A stretch of 30,175 nucleotides of DNA from a virus, in IMG/VR virus record IMGVR_UViG_3300035698_006747, positions 1 through 30,175 of that record. The stretch is one strand, 5' to 3'. Each line of letters opens with the position of its first letter. The first letter of the stretch is position 1. The translations under genes were made by a program, and so were the position numbers. This document shows, in pieces, positions 1 to 6,246 of the stretch. Under the pieces are notes generated by a model. That model did no database searches. It was not told the origin of the DNA and was given only the letters and a program-made list of their open reading frames with translations.

Positions 1-7
1 ACATAAT

Positions 8-988
8 CTACCTCCACTCCAAAGCCATCTTATTAGTAGTTTCCATTTCCCTAGGATCCCAGTACTTCTGAATAAATCCTAAAGGCGGTTGATCTATAAA
101 CCTTAAAGGATTATCCCAAGTCATACAATAGTCATGGAACTCACACCCAAAGTAATTAGAGCAGGATTTAGGATTTTGTCTAAAGCACTGCATTACAGAA
201 TCTGAATCTTTACAATGCATTAGACGCTCCATGTCTCTATCAAGATCATCTAAAAGATCAAGAGTATTCCATAGCCAAACATTCATCTGAGAAGGAGATT
301 TAAAAGCAGGGACTCGTTTAAAGTTAATATTATAACCTTGAGGATTTACAGGTCCACCACGCTTAAGGAATTTAAAACTCGTACCGCAAAACTCCACACC
401 TTTCACCAATCCAGCTTCACGTTCTTCAGGAAACAAGCAGTAAAGACAGTGTGAATAAGTACCATTCTGAATAGATAAATGAAACTTATCTTCCCACTGA
501 CGATTAAAGTCACCGCCTTTAGATTTATGATCCCAAGAGAAGACTCTACCAGATTCCTTATGACGCATTACAGTATCCATTCGAAAGTAAAGGACACGCT
601 TTTCATCAACAGGAACGGTACCGGAGATCTCAGTGAAGAGGACTTCATTTTCCTCTAAATCACGTTGATAGTGTCCAGCGAAGGTAGGGATGGCTAAAGT
701 TACACCATCGGGATCTTTTGGTCGGTAGAAATGATCAGTGTCAGGTGGGAGTTCTTCACGGTAACGAAGGAGGAAAGCACCTAAAGCACCATGAACATCA
801 TTGTAGCCATGAATCATCATGTGTTCACGAGCTATATGCCAGCACTCACCAAAGAAAAGGTCATGTCGATGAGCTTCAGGTTGCCAGCCGCAGATGTGTT
901 TGAAGAAGTATGAACGGGGACAGGAATAGTAATCATCTAGTTTAGAAGAATCACGTACGTCCCAGCAAGGGTGGTAAGGGATAGGCAT
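8..988 (-). CDS. Cas4/RecB-like PD-(D/E)XK exonuclease, probable Fe-S enzyme
   Basis: 326 aa. Seen: Asp138 in an FRMD segment, a DHK triad at 153-155 and QxxxY at 174-178, which together match the PD-(D/E)XK nuclease core of RecB/Cas4 proteins. A lone N-terminal Cys23 (in YSCPRSY) and a C-terminal trio Cys276, Cys282, Cys288 fit the split four-cysteine iron-sulfur cluster of the Cas4/AddB group. Known of the family: Mg-dependent DNA exonucleases used in end resection; phage members act in replication or recombination. It lies at the end of the leftward operon, 1 base after a 58-aa gene, in the same arm as a DNA ligase, which fits DNA metabolism. No CRISPR array or Cas1 is present, so a CRISPR role is not implied. 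The class is fairly sure; the exact polarity and partner are not. Confidence 0.82.
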   Translation of the reverse strand: MPIPYHPCWDVRDSSKLDDYYSCPRSYFFKHICGWQPEAHRHDLFFGECWHIAREHMMIHGYNDVHGALGAFLLRYREELPPDTDHFYRPKDPDGVTLAIPTFAGHYQRDLEENEVLFTEISGTVPVDEKRVLYFRMDTVMRHKESGRVFSWDHKSKGGDFNRQWEDKFHLSIQNGTYSHCLYCLFPEEREAGLVKGVEFCGTSFKFLKRGGPVNPQGYNINFKRVPAFKSPSQMNVWLWNTLDLLDDLDRDMERLMHCKDSDSVMQCFRQNPKSCSNYFGCEFHDYCMTWDNPLRFIDQPPLGFIQKYWDPREMETTNKMALEWR

Positions 989-989
989 C

Positions 990-1166
990 TTATTTTCCTT
1001 TCATTAGTTCCTGATCTAGTAAGATTAGAGTAAGGCGAAGGATGCGTTGGTTGAGTTCTTCTCTGGCTCCTATATAACTTCTAGGTTTACCATTGAAGTC
1101 TGGTTTATCTAATAAAGCTTCCTTTCGCCACTTAGTCAATGTCCTCTTAGTTATTATACTGCTCAT
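990..1166 (-). CDS. Small hypothetical protein (58 aa)
   Basis: A complete frame from ATG at 1166 to TAA at 990-992. It starts MSSIITKRTLTKW and ends LMKGK, is basic, and has a helical C-terminal half. Its start overlaps the end of the upstream gene by 20 bases and its stop lies 1 base before the nuclease start, so it fills what would otherwise be an unexplained 158-base gap in a tightly packed operon. The AAAGGAAAATAAG before the nuclease ATG lies in its last codons, suggesting translational coupling. Function unknown. Confidence 0.7.
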   Translation of the reverse strand: MSSIITKRTLTKWRKEALLDKPDFNGKPRSYIGAREELNQRILRLTLILLDQELMKGK

Positions 1167-1443
1167 TATATTCTTGCTCCTTCCATTTCTTTTCTACTAG
1201 TTCAATATGTTCTTGCATTAAGACAGAAGAAGTTATAGTAGCCATTTTAGGAAACTTATTAACCTCTATTAATTCCATAGAAGCCTTTCCTATAGCCTTT
1301 CCTGCATTAACTCCTGTCTTAATTCTAGGAATTAGCCAGTTTAAGCGTCTTAGCTTTTTCTTAGCTTCCTTTTCATCTAAATTATAAACAAAAGGACCTA
1401 GGAATATCTTTCCAGTGCGAGTAGTTGTTTTAAGTCTTAGCAA
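1147..1443 (-). CDS. Hypothetical protein (98 aa)
   Basis: 98 aa, lysine-rich, with a basic patch at residues 27-33 (EAKKKLRR) and a hydrophilic C-terminus rich in Glu, Gln and Asn. No cysteine cluster, membrane segment or motif is recognised. The start is supported by AAAGGAGGTGATTTAGTT, a near-complete match to the anti-Shine-Dalgarno sequence, just upstream. It is a member of the leftward operon. Function unknown. Confidence 0.65.
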   Translation of the reverse strand: MLRLKTTTRTGKIFLGPFVYNLDEKEAKKKLRRLNWLIPRIKTGVNAGKAIGKASMELIEVNKFPKMATITSSVLMQEHIELVEKKWKEQEYNEQYNN

Positions 1444-1457
1444 CTAAATCACCTCCT

Positions 1458-1757
1458 TTAAAATACTACATTTCTTTCTATATAACTCCCATTTTTGAAA
1501 AGTAATAAATTCAATCTTCCATGCTTATGAGCAAAGATAGCACTTGCAATAGAATTCATTACATTCAGAGAACAAGGAACTATATAGTCTTTAGATGAAG
1601 AACCTTCCATTACATCTGAAAACTGTCTAATCATATTGTTGACAGCATAGCGACTCATACGACCTTCTGATAAAAAGATTATCTCACCAAACTTTTCAGC
1701 CGAGCTAAAGTCATGAGCTGATTTATTAACTATATAAACTCTAGATTTTTCATTCAT
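1458..1757 (-). CDS. Hypothetical protein (99 aa)
   Basis: The frame is open to 1802, but I place the start at ATG 1755-1757. It is preceded by GGAGATAAG and lies just past the stop of the upstream gene, whereas the longer start would overlap that gene by 44 bases. The 99-aa product begins MNEKSRVYIVNKSAHDF and contains an EKFGEIIFLSEG segment and a serine-rich middle. The VNKSAHDFSSAEKFG portion reads like a family recurring in phage early regions, but I cannot name a function. Confidence 0.68.
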   Translation of the reverse strand: MNEKSRVYIVNKSAHDFSSAEKFGEIIFLSEGRMSRYAVNNMIRQFSDVMEGSSSKDYIVPCSLNVMNSIASAIFAHKHGRLNLLLFKNGSYIERNVVF

Positions 1758-1758
1758 C

Positions 1759-1983
1759 TTATCTCCATTTTGAGGCAGGGATAGGTTTTTTAGTGTAAGC
1801 AATTGGATTTAAAACTTCCATACTCATAAAGCGAAAATGACAGTCTACACAACCATAATTTCTCTTACACCATTGAGAAGTGGCATAGCGACTGCCCTTA
1901 GCCGCTACACCACGAGAGTCTATAACATACATATCACCTCTGCAATTAGGGCATATGAAACTTCCTTTTAGTCTCTTAGTCAT
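1759..1983 (-). CDS. NrdR-like zinc-ribbon protein
   Basis: 74 aa. Seen: Cys11-x2-Cys14 followed by VIDSR (residues 20-24), then Cys45-x2-Cys48 followed by HFRF and SME. This order, CPxC...V-x-DSR...C-x2-C-x2-RF...E, matches the N-terminal zinc ribbon of NrdR, the repressor of ribonucleotide reductase genes. Full NrdR proteins are about 150 aa and carry an ATP-cone, which is absent here. It may therefore be a free-standing DNA-binding ribbon or a phage antagonist of host NrdR (inference). An Ogr/Delta-type zinc finger is an alternative. It overlaps the upstream gene by 8 bases. Confidence 0.62.
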   Translation of the reverse strand: MTKRLKGSFICPNCRGDMYVIDSRGVAAKGSRYATSQWCKRNYGCVDCHFRFMSMEVLNPIAYTKKPIPASKWR

Positions 1984-2392
1984 CTGGTTCTACTACTTCA
2001 CGTGAGGTTGATACAGGAGTATGATTAGCTCCAGTTCTAGCCATTATACCGTGAGGGGCAGTGGAAGTTTTAATCTCTTCTCGATGATTTTTCTCAGGAC
2101 GTCTATCTCCTGTAAGAGGTAAAGGTTTGGTGTCTTGTGCTTTGTTTAATTTTGAAACGAAGGGGAAGTTAAGTTCTTTTCTTTTTCCTTCTTCAAATAC
2201 TTTTTCAGCAATACCTTTACCAAAAGTAGCTTTATCTTCTCTCTCAGGTAAGAACTCATAATCATCTACAATCTCATCTGGATTGCAAACATGAGGTTCT
2301 ATTAAGGTAAGAATGATTCCTTTTTTAGGTATACCTTTTAGGAAAGTTTTTAATTCCCTTCCACAGGCAGCGCAGTGGTAGTTATTAGCCAT
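1976..2392 (-). CDS. Zinc-knuckle-like hypothetical protein (138 aa)
   Basis: 138 aa. An N-terminal HCAACGREL (Cys7, Cys10) and a downstream HVC (His34, Cys36) could bind one zinc. After about residue 75 the chain turns hydrophilic and is probably disordered, rich in Lys, Glu, Thr and Pro. The ribosome site GAGGAGG lies in the last codons of the preceding gene, whose TAG stop immediately precedes this ATG, so translation is probably coupled. Function unknown. Confidence 0.65.
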   Translation of the reverse strand: MANNYHCAACGRELKTFLKGIPKKGIILTLIEPHVCNPDEIVDDYEFLPEREDKATFGKGIAEKVFEEGKRKELNFPFVSKLNKAQDTKPLPLTGDRRPEKNHREEIKTSTAPHGIMARTGANHTPVSTSREVVEPDD

Positions 2393-2725
2393 CTAAACCT
2401 CCTCAATTTCTACTAACAATGCCTTCCAAGGTTCAAAGTCAGCTGAAAGTTCAAGAAGAGTAGCTTTGAGTTCTATTCCACGGCGGAGAAGAGCAGCGAC
2501 TTCCTTTGCTTCCCCTGTCTTAGCAGGAACGAAGCCAAGTATCATGATGTCAGTTTCGCCCTTTTCACTTCCAGATATTATAATAGCATCTGGATCAAAG
2601 CGGTTAGAAGGGTCTGGAACCAAGTTAAGAGTTTGTCCTTCTTCTAATCTCGCTATATTTTCTTTCCAACCCTTGCGAAATTTTACGCCTGCCACGTAGA
2701 ATGATTTGTTGTACTTTTCAGTCAT
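2393..2725 (-). CDS. Stand-alone HIRAN-domain protein
   Basis: 110 aa that are essentially one HIRAN domain. Seen: FYVAGVKF (9-16), EEGQTLNLVPDPSNRFDPDAI (about 28-48) with the family's Leu-x-Pro, Asn and Asp-Pro-x-Ala pattern, then ILGFVPA (62-68) and an ALLRRG helix. Known: HIRAN domains occur in HLTF/Rad5 helicases, where HLTF's binds 3' ssDNA ends, and as single-domain proteins in bacteria and phages. The neighbours include a ligase and a Cas4-like nuclease, consistent with recognising stalled forks or DNA ends. The fold call is firm from the pattern; the role is inferred. Confidence 0.8.
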   Translation of the reverse strand: MTEKYNKSFYVAGVKFRKGWKENIARLEEGQTLNLVPDPSNRFDPDAIIISGSEKGETDIMILGFVPAKTGEAKEVAALLRRGIELKATLLELSADFEPWKALLVEIEEV

Positions 2726-2739
2726 TAGTTTTTCCTTTC

Positions 2740-3018
2740 TTAGATTAAAGGTTTTCCAGCATCATCAGCTACTCCCCACTTAACAGCTACTTCCACATAA
2801 GCATTATCATCAAAGGGAGGTTGATAGTCTTTACAAGCTGCTATTGAATTTTCTCCATTCATTCCTAAGCACTCACAAAAGCAGCCCATTGCTCTAGCGT
2901 GAATGTCAAACATCTTCATCTGAGCTATAGTAGCAGCTACTTGAATGTTATTGAGAAGTTCTGGATCTTTTTCTTTTACCGAGTTTTCAAAGTCTTTTAT
3001 AATAGTTTTACCTTTCAT
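2740..3018 (-). CDS. Hypothetical protein (92 aa)
   Basis: The frame extends to 3048, but ATG 3016-3018 is preceded by GAGGAGGAAAAAG, the best ribosome site, and agrees with the end of the upstream 55-aa gene, which overlaps by 11 bases. The product is 92 aa with an acidic helical N-terminus, then a cysteine-containing stretch (GCFCECLG and AACKDYQ) and an acidic tail. Four cysteines within about 17 residues could bind metal. No family recognised. Confidence 0.65.
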   Translation of the reverse strand: MKGKTIIKDFENSVKEKDPELLNNIQVAATIAQMKMFDIHARAMGCFCECLGMNGENSIAACKDYQPPFDDNAYVEVAVKWGVADDAGKPLI

Positions 3019-3175
3019 CTTTTTCCTCCTCTTCAAAAGATATATCACTTCTAGACAAATCTGTATAAGTTCCAGCTCCTATAATTTTATAGTTTAGAAG
3101 CTTTAATTGATCTTGTATTCTATGTCTTTCTGCAGGTGGAATTGCTGGAGTTATTACTAATTTAAATTGTTTCAT
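3008..3175 (-). CDS. Small hypothetical protein (55 aa)
   Basis: Complete frame from ATG 3173-3175 to TAA 3008-3010. It starts MKQFKLVITPAIPPAERHR, a beta strand followed by a Pro-rich turn and an amphipathic helix, and ends in an acidic FEEEEKDER tail. It begins 5 bases after the ligase stop and its last codons carry the ribosome site of the next gene, which argues for a real coupled gene. It resembles half of a ferredoxin-like fold, but no function is evident. Confidence 0.65.
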   Translation of the reverse strand: MKQFKLVITPAIPPAERHRIQDQLKLLNYKIIGAGTYTDLSRSDISFEEEEKDER

Positions 3176-3179
3176 CTCT

Positions 3180-4031
3180 TCACTCTATCCCTAGTTCAGG
3201 GATCTTCAAATCAAAACTTCCCTTAGGGACTCCTTTATTGGTTAAGTGTTGGTAGTGAACTATAATTTCCTTTCCTGCAATCTGATCTCGAATGTTCCAA
3301 AGTAAGGATTTCTGATCATCATCTAACCCTGCTCCAACGGAGAACTCGTCACCAGGCTCAGACATACAGTCTATAGAACCTATCCTTTCTTTCCCTACTC
3401 CAGCAATAGAAACTTCTTCATTCCAACCTATAGCAATGTAAGAATCCTTACGCTTAGGTTTAAACTTCATTCCATAGATGCTACGCTTTTCTCTATAGTC
3501 ACCTAGAAAATGACGAACTACAATTCCTTCATAGCCCATTTTAATAACTTTATCGTAAATCCTCTTTACATCATCCAGTGTTTCACATATCCAATAAGGA
3601 GCAAGTTTAATGTTTAAAGGAAAGGTAGGCTCTAAACTTTTCAAGTATAAACATCGCTTTATCTGAGGAGTATCATGATGCTTTACATCAAAGACATGAA
3701 ACTCCATCTCTTCATGTCGAGGATGGAGATTAACAGTACGGGAAACAATAGAATGAATAAGTTCATGCCCACCCTCAAGAAACAGCTCATGAGAATAAAG
3801 TTCTCCATCTAAAGGAATTTTAAAAAGCCCTGTATTAATTAACTGCTGATTAATATGAGGAACGGAGTAGAATAAATTCTCTTCGCTGGTAAGGAGAAGT
3901 GGAGCAGTAGGCAATGGAGTGTTAGAACATCTATCTCCATCGTACTTAGGTTGGACGATGTAAGGAGGCTGCCACTTGGCAAGACGCTTTTCCTCAAAAG
4001 GATATAGTAGTTGAATTCCCTTACGAGCCAT
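3180..4031 (-). CDS. ATP-dependent DNA ligase
   Basis: 283 aa, the size of a minimal viral ligase. Nucleotidyltransferase motifs appear in order: motif I KYDGDR (29-34, Lys29 the adenylated nucleophile), motif III DGELY (75-79), a FHVFDV strand (111-116), motif IV EGIVVR (168-173) and motif V KFKPKR (189-194), followed by an OB-fold-sized C-terminal domain. Known: it seals nicks using ATP by way of a ligase-AMP intermediate. In a phage it joins Okazaki fragments and repairs nicks before packaging. The start overlaps the upstream gene by 11 bases. No DNA-binding domain precedes motif I, as in other small phage ligases. Confidence 0.93.
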   Translation of the reverse strand: MARKGIQLLYPFEEKRLAKWQPPYIVQPKYDGDRCSNTPLPTAPLLLTSEENLFYSVPHINQQLINTGLFKIPLDGELYSHELFLEGGHELIHSIVSRTVNLHPRHEEMEFHVFDVKHHDTPQIKRCLYLKSLEPTFPLNIKLAPYWICETLDDVKRIYDKVIKMGYEGIVVRHFLGDYREKRSIYGMKFKPKRKDSYIAIGWNEEVSIAGVGKERIGSIDCMSEPGDEFSVGAGLDDDQKSLLWNIRDQIAGKEIIVHYQHLTNKGVPKGSFDLKIPELGIE

Positions 4032-4278
4032 CTGGAGCGTCTTTCATTAGCTTACGGTAGCATTCTACTGCTTCAGGCCAGGTCTTAAAGTCATGATGAT
4101 TTCCGTAATCGCTTACATAGATTCCATATTGAAAATAACTATTTTCATAATTATTAGCAAGTGATCTAATTGATACAGCAGTTCCATTATAAGCAGCTTT
4201 AAGATTCTCAGCCATCCTCATCATTTGCTGTGGTGTAGGTTCTTTCGAATTTCCTATTCTATACAGTTTCTTTTTCAT
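4021..4278 (-). CDS. Hypothetical protein (85 aa)
   Basis: 85 aa, mixed alpha/beta, with an aromatic-rich middle (SYFQYGIYVSDYG) and a helix ending ECYRKLMKDAPDGS. The ATG is preceded by GGAAGGAAATGAAAG. It is the first gene after the terminator at 4317-4358, so it depends on read-through or an unseen promoter. No family recognised. Confidence 0.62.
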   Translation of the reverse strand: MKKKLYRIGNSKEPTPQQMMRMAENLKAAYNGTAVSIRSLANNYENSYFQYGIYVSDYGNHHDFKTWPEAVECYRKLMKDAPDGS

Positions 4279-4316
4279 CTTTCATTTCCTTCCATTTGAC
4301 ACCATTGTAGAGATTT

Positions 4317-4358
4317 AAAAAAAGATGGGAAGGGAACAAGGCAACCCTTCCCATCTTT
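4317..4358 (-). terminator. Rho-independent terminator (leftward)
   Basis: A perfect 14-bp inverted repeat: AAAGATGGGAAGGG at 4321-4334 and its complement at 4345-4358, with a 10-base loop. Read on the - strand the 3' arm runs into seven consecutive T (4323 to 4317). It lies between the 119-aa gene and the next leftward gene, ending the transcript of the strong promoter at 4882-4910. Confidence 0.9.
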
Positions 4359-4370
4359 GGCGGAAAAGTA

Positions 4371-4396
4371 CGGTAAACTTATTCGGTAAACTTATT
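4371..4396. repeat. 13-bp tandem direct repeat over a stop codon
   Basis: CGGTAAACTTATT occurs at 4371-4383 and again at 4384-4396, followed by a partial third CGGTA. The second copy contains the TAA stop (4392-4394) of the 119-aa gene. It is probably a slippage or duplication product just inside the terminator. Confidence 0.85.
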
Positions 4397-4751
4397 CGGT
4401 ACTTTCCGCAGCCTCACGAAGTTTGTTCAAATACTCCTGTTGCTCTTCTTCATTCATGGTCTTGAACTTGGCAAGGGATGCCTGAATAGGATCAATTCTG
4501 CCACCGGAGGTAGCAACACCCATCTTTGCAGATGCCATGGCAGTTTGGATCTCTTCTTCCGTTTTACCAGCAGTATGCATACGCCGTACTGCGGCCTGCA
4601 AGGTAACAACCCAGTTGGAAATAGCATTGGAATTTACAGCATCACTGCCGAATACTTCAATGGCTTCTTCTACTGTCTCAGGTACTTCAACATAGCAAAG
4701 GCTTTCACGTTCGAGTTTGGGCGATTTTGCAGAAACTTCTTGGGATTTCAT
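4392..4751 (-). CDS. Hypothetical early protein in its own expression cassette (119 aa)
   Basis: 119 aa, acidic, almost all helical: a VPETVEEAIEVFG segment (23-35), an AISNWVVTLQAAVRRM helix, then a C-terminal Glu/Gln-rich helix ending AESTE. The ribosome site AAGAGGAG lies 9 bases before the ATG. Unlike its neighbours, the gene has its own consensus promoter (4882-4910), about 130 bases of leader and its own terminator (4317-4358), and its codons are visibly richer in G and C. This arrangement suggests strong, independent expression early in infection. The fold looks like the small helical proteins with a V-P-x-S/T-x-x-E-A start seen in many phages; function unknown. Confidence 0.72.
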   Translation of the reverse strand: MKSQEVSAKSPKLERESLCYVEVPETVEEAIEVFGSDAVNSNAISNWVVTLQAAVRRMHTAGKTEEEIQTAMASAKMGVATSGGRIDPIQASLAKFKTMNEEEQQEYLNKLREAAESTE

Positions 4752-4766
4752 AGTACAGTTCTCCTC

Positions 4767-4814
4767 TTAGTTTGATAATACAGTTAGTGTGAATGATGGA
4801 ACAGGATAGTACAT
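4767..4814 (-). CDS. Possible 15-aa leader peptide
   Basis: A 15-codon frame (MYYPVPSFTLTVLSN, then TAA) in the leader between the promoter at 4882-4910 and the 119-aa gene. It is preceded by AAGGAGGTGATAA, a full complement of the 16S rRNA 3' end and the strongest ribosome site in the window, though 13 bases from the ATG. Its stop overlaps the ribosome site of the next gene (AAGAGGAG), so it could couple or tune translation. It may instead be only a ribosome standby site. Confidence 0.4.
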   Translation of the reverse strand: MYYPVPSFTLTVLSN

Positions 4815-4881
4815 ACTGCAGTTATCACCTCCTTCCATTGACTTGCGCAGTTGAGTTGATAATTCCTTGACTTATAAATTG

Positions 4882-4910
4882 ATTATATATGTTCTTTGCA
4901 TAGATGTCAA
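4882..4910 (-). promoter_or_regulatory. Consensus sigma70 promoter (leftward)
   Basis: On the - strand: TTGACA (4905-4910), a 17-base spacer and TATAAT (4882-4887), a perfect match to the sigma70 consensus in both elements and spacing. It drives the leader and the 119-aa gene. The bases just before the -10 (GAACATA) recur in the rightward promoter at 10365-10393. Confidence 0.9.
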
Positions 4911-4931
4911 GGCATTTTTTGGTACAATTGC

Positions 4932-5249
4932 TTAGGCTTCCATCTCCTTTTTTAACAAAGTCATTAACTTCTTAGCCTTTTCAGGGTCATTGAGAATACT
5001 TTCCAACGTCTCAGTTCCTTCCTTGTCTTTACTTTTCTTATTCACTACCGTTAGTTTAGTAGCGAAGGCAAGTTTACGATCTACTTCAGCATAACGAGAA
5101 CGTAGAGATAATAGTTTGTTAAGATGCATATTTCGCACTCTGTCTAACTTCTCTAATATTAAGATGATAGGAAGAATTCTATTACGAATGTCTAGTAGTT
5201 CTTCTTTTAGAGAAAGTTTTTCATTGCCAGGTAATGTATGGGAGTTCAT
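4932..5249 (-). CDS. Coiled-coil hypothetical protein (105 aa)
   Basis: 105 aa, nearly all helical, with two heptad-like stretches (about residues 12-60, then 70-105) separated by a Lys-rich loop. Known phage motifs are absent. The ATG overlaps the upstream stop as ATGA (4-base overlap), and GGAGGTGA lies 8 bases upstream, so the pair is coupled. Function unknown. Confidence 0.65.
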   Translation of the reverse strand: MNSHTLPGNEKLSLKEELLDIRNRILPIILILEKLDRVRNMHLNKLLSLRSRYAEVDRKLAFATKLTVVNKKSKDKEGTETLESILNDPEKAKKLMTLLKKEMEA

Positions 5250-5470
5250 GATGGGTCACCTCCGTTTTGAAATAATACAAAGGGTGGATCATAATTCTTT
5301 AACATGTAGAGAAATCTCACTTCTAATGTATAAACCTTGACTTTACCGGATTTTCCTGTTGCAGTTGTTCTTTGCATCTTTCTTGGTAAAGGAGATTTAT
5401 AAATAGGAGGAGGTTTTTCTCTAAAGATTTCTTTTATATCTTTTAAACATTGCTCTCGTTTATTTCCCAT
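5246..5470 (-). CDS. Hypothetical protein (74 aa)
   Basis: 74 aa with a basic, proline-rich middle (KPPPIYKSPLPRK) and a beta-like C-terminal third (KVKVYTLEVRFLYML). AAAGGAGGTACT precedes the ATG. The 3' end carries the GTTTT/AAAAC hairpin motif (5264-5278) and the ribosome site of the next gene. No function recognised. Confidence 0.62.
   Translation of the reverse strand: MGNKREQCLKDIKEIFREKPPPIYKSPLPRKMQRTTATGKSGKVKVYTLEVRFLYMLKNYDPPFVLFQNGGDPS
5264..5278 (-). repeat. GTATT/AAAAC hairpin motif before a ribosome site
   Basis: On the - strand GTATTATTTCAAAAC, directly followed by GGAGG and the ATG of the 105-aa gene. It is a relative (13 of 15 bases, in opposite orientation) of the motif at 18691-18705. 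See the finding on this family. Confidence 0.45.
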
Positions 5471-5515
5471 AGTACCTCCTTTATTGATTAAGGATGTACA
5501 GTCCTTAGTTAAGTA

Positions 5516-5683
5516 TTATCCTTCTACGGTAATAGTAAGAGTTTGAAAAGGTTTTCCACCTGCTCGGGAAATAGTCTGTGGTACATAGATTACAAAAGGA
5601 TTAGCTTCACCTTTTACCTCTACCTCATAGCGATCTCCACCAGCCTTCCTTGCCATTTTAGTAAGCTTAAATTTAAGTTTCAT
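5516..5683 (-). CDS. Small hypothetical beta-rich protein (55 aa)
   Basis: Complete frame from ATG 5681-5683 to TAA 5516-5518. AAGGAGAAACTTA precedes the ATG. The 55 aa start MKLKFKLTKMARKAGG, carry a central PFVIYVPQTISR and end in a TLTITVEG strand, so the protein is probably a small beta barrel or sheet. It fills a 250-base gap. The pattern looks like a conserved small phage protein, but I cannot assign a role. Confidence 0.72.
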   Translation of the reverse strand: MKLKFKLTKMARKAGGDRYEVEVKGEANPFVIYVPQTISRAGGKPFQTLTITVEG

Positions 5684-5720
5684 TAAGTTTCTCCTTTTTT
5701 AGTTGCAGTAAGATGTTATA

Positions 5721-6029
5721 TTAATAAAGATCTTTAAGATAACCTTTTTCTTCAAGAGCAATCCATGAACGTTTGACTGCTTCTTCTGAGCCGAGAAAAC
5801 CACAAGGACAAAAAAATTGATAACCAACTCCTACAAAACTTCTGCAGAGAGCACAGATTGCTGCCCCTTTTTGTGTATTTGAACGAGGAAATTCTCTTTC
5901 ACCTTTCCAAGAATTCATAGTATTAGTAAACTTAGGCCAGCAATCACACGGTTTCTTTTGCTCAAGTATTTTCAAGAGTCTTTCTGCATGAATCTTTTCT
6001 GTGTAGATTTTTTTATTTTGCTGAGTCAT
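5721..6029 (-). CDS. Cysteine-cluster hypothetical protein (102 aa)
   Basis: 102 aa with three cysteine pairs: Cys28/Cys30 (CDC), Cys59-x2-Cys62 (CALCRSFVG) and Cys74/Cys76 (CPCGFLG), followed by a conserved-looking EEAVKRSWIALEEKGYL helix. This spacing suggests one or two structural zinc sites. It overlaps the upstream gene by 17 bases. Proteins with CxxCR-FVG and CPC-LG-EEA patterns occur in phage early regions without known function; that is recall, not a search result. Confidence 0.68.
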   Translation of the reverse strand: MTQQNKKIYTEKIHAERLLKILEQKKPCDCWPKFTNTMNSWKGEREFPRSNTQKGAAICALCRSFVGVGYQFFCPCGFLGSEEAVKRSWIALEEKGYLKDLY

Positions 6030-6216
6030 TTCTTATCTCCTTTATAATTATCTTATCTCCTTCATGTACATGATAGTTAACTATAAACCTAGTAACTCCT
6101 AACTTCTTAGCCAATCGAGTTATAGCATTTTGCTTAGCTTTTTCAGGAGTATTTGCACTAGTACGGATTTTATGTACTTCTTTATGATAGTTAAGAGTTA
6201 CTAAGAAAGGTTTCAC
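6013..6216 (-). CDS. Hypothetical protein (67 aa), GTG start
   Basis: The frame is open from GTG 6225, but the only ribosome site (AAAGGTGG, spacer 5) points to the GTG at 6214-6216, giving 67 aa. The content is beta strand (KPFLVTLNY), helix (TPEKAKQNAITRLAKKLG), strand (FIVNYHV), strand (KIIIKEI), a small ferredoxin-like arrangement. Function unknown. Confidence 0.6.
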   Translation of the reverse strand: MKPFLVTLNYHKEVHKIRTSANTPEKAKQNAITRLAKKLGVTRFIVNYHVHEGDKIIIKEIRNDSAK

Positions 6217-6246
6217 TTTTACCACCTTTATATCAGTTGAATTTTA

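Noticed and set aside
8-988. CRISPR adaptation gene cas4
   Set aside because: No cas1, cas2 or array in the window; phage genomes often carry Cas4-like nucleases alone.
1458-1802. Longer 114-aa version of the gene ending at 1458
   Set aside because: The upstream start would overlap the zinc-ribbon gene by 44 bases and has no ribosome site, whereas ATG 1757 has GGAGATAAG.
4440-4775. A 111-codon + strand frame opposite the 119-aa gene
   Set aside because: The - strand frame has promoter, ribosome site and terminator; the + frame has none and is Cys/Phe-rich as expected of antisense.
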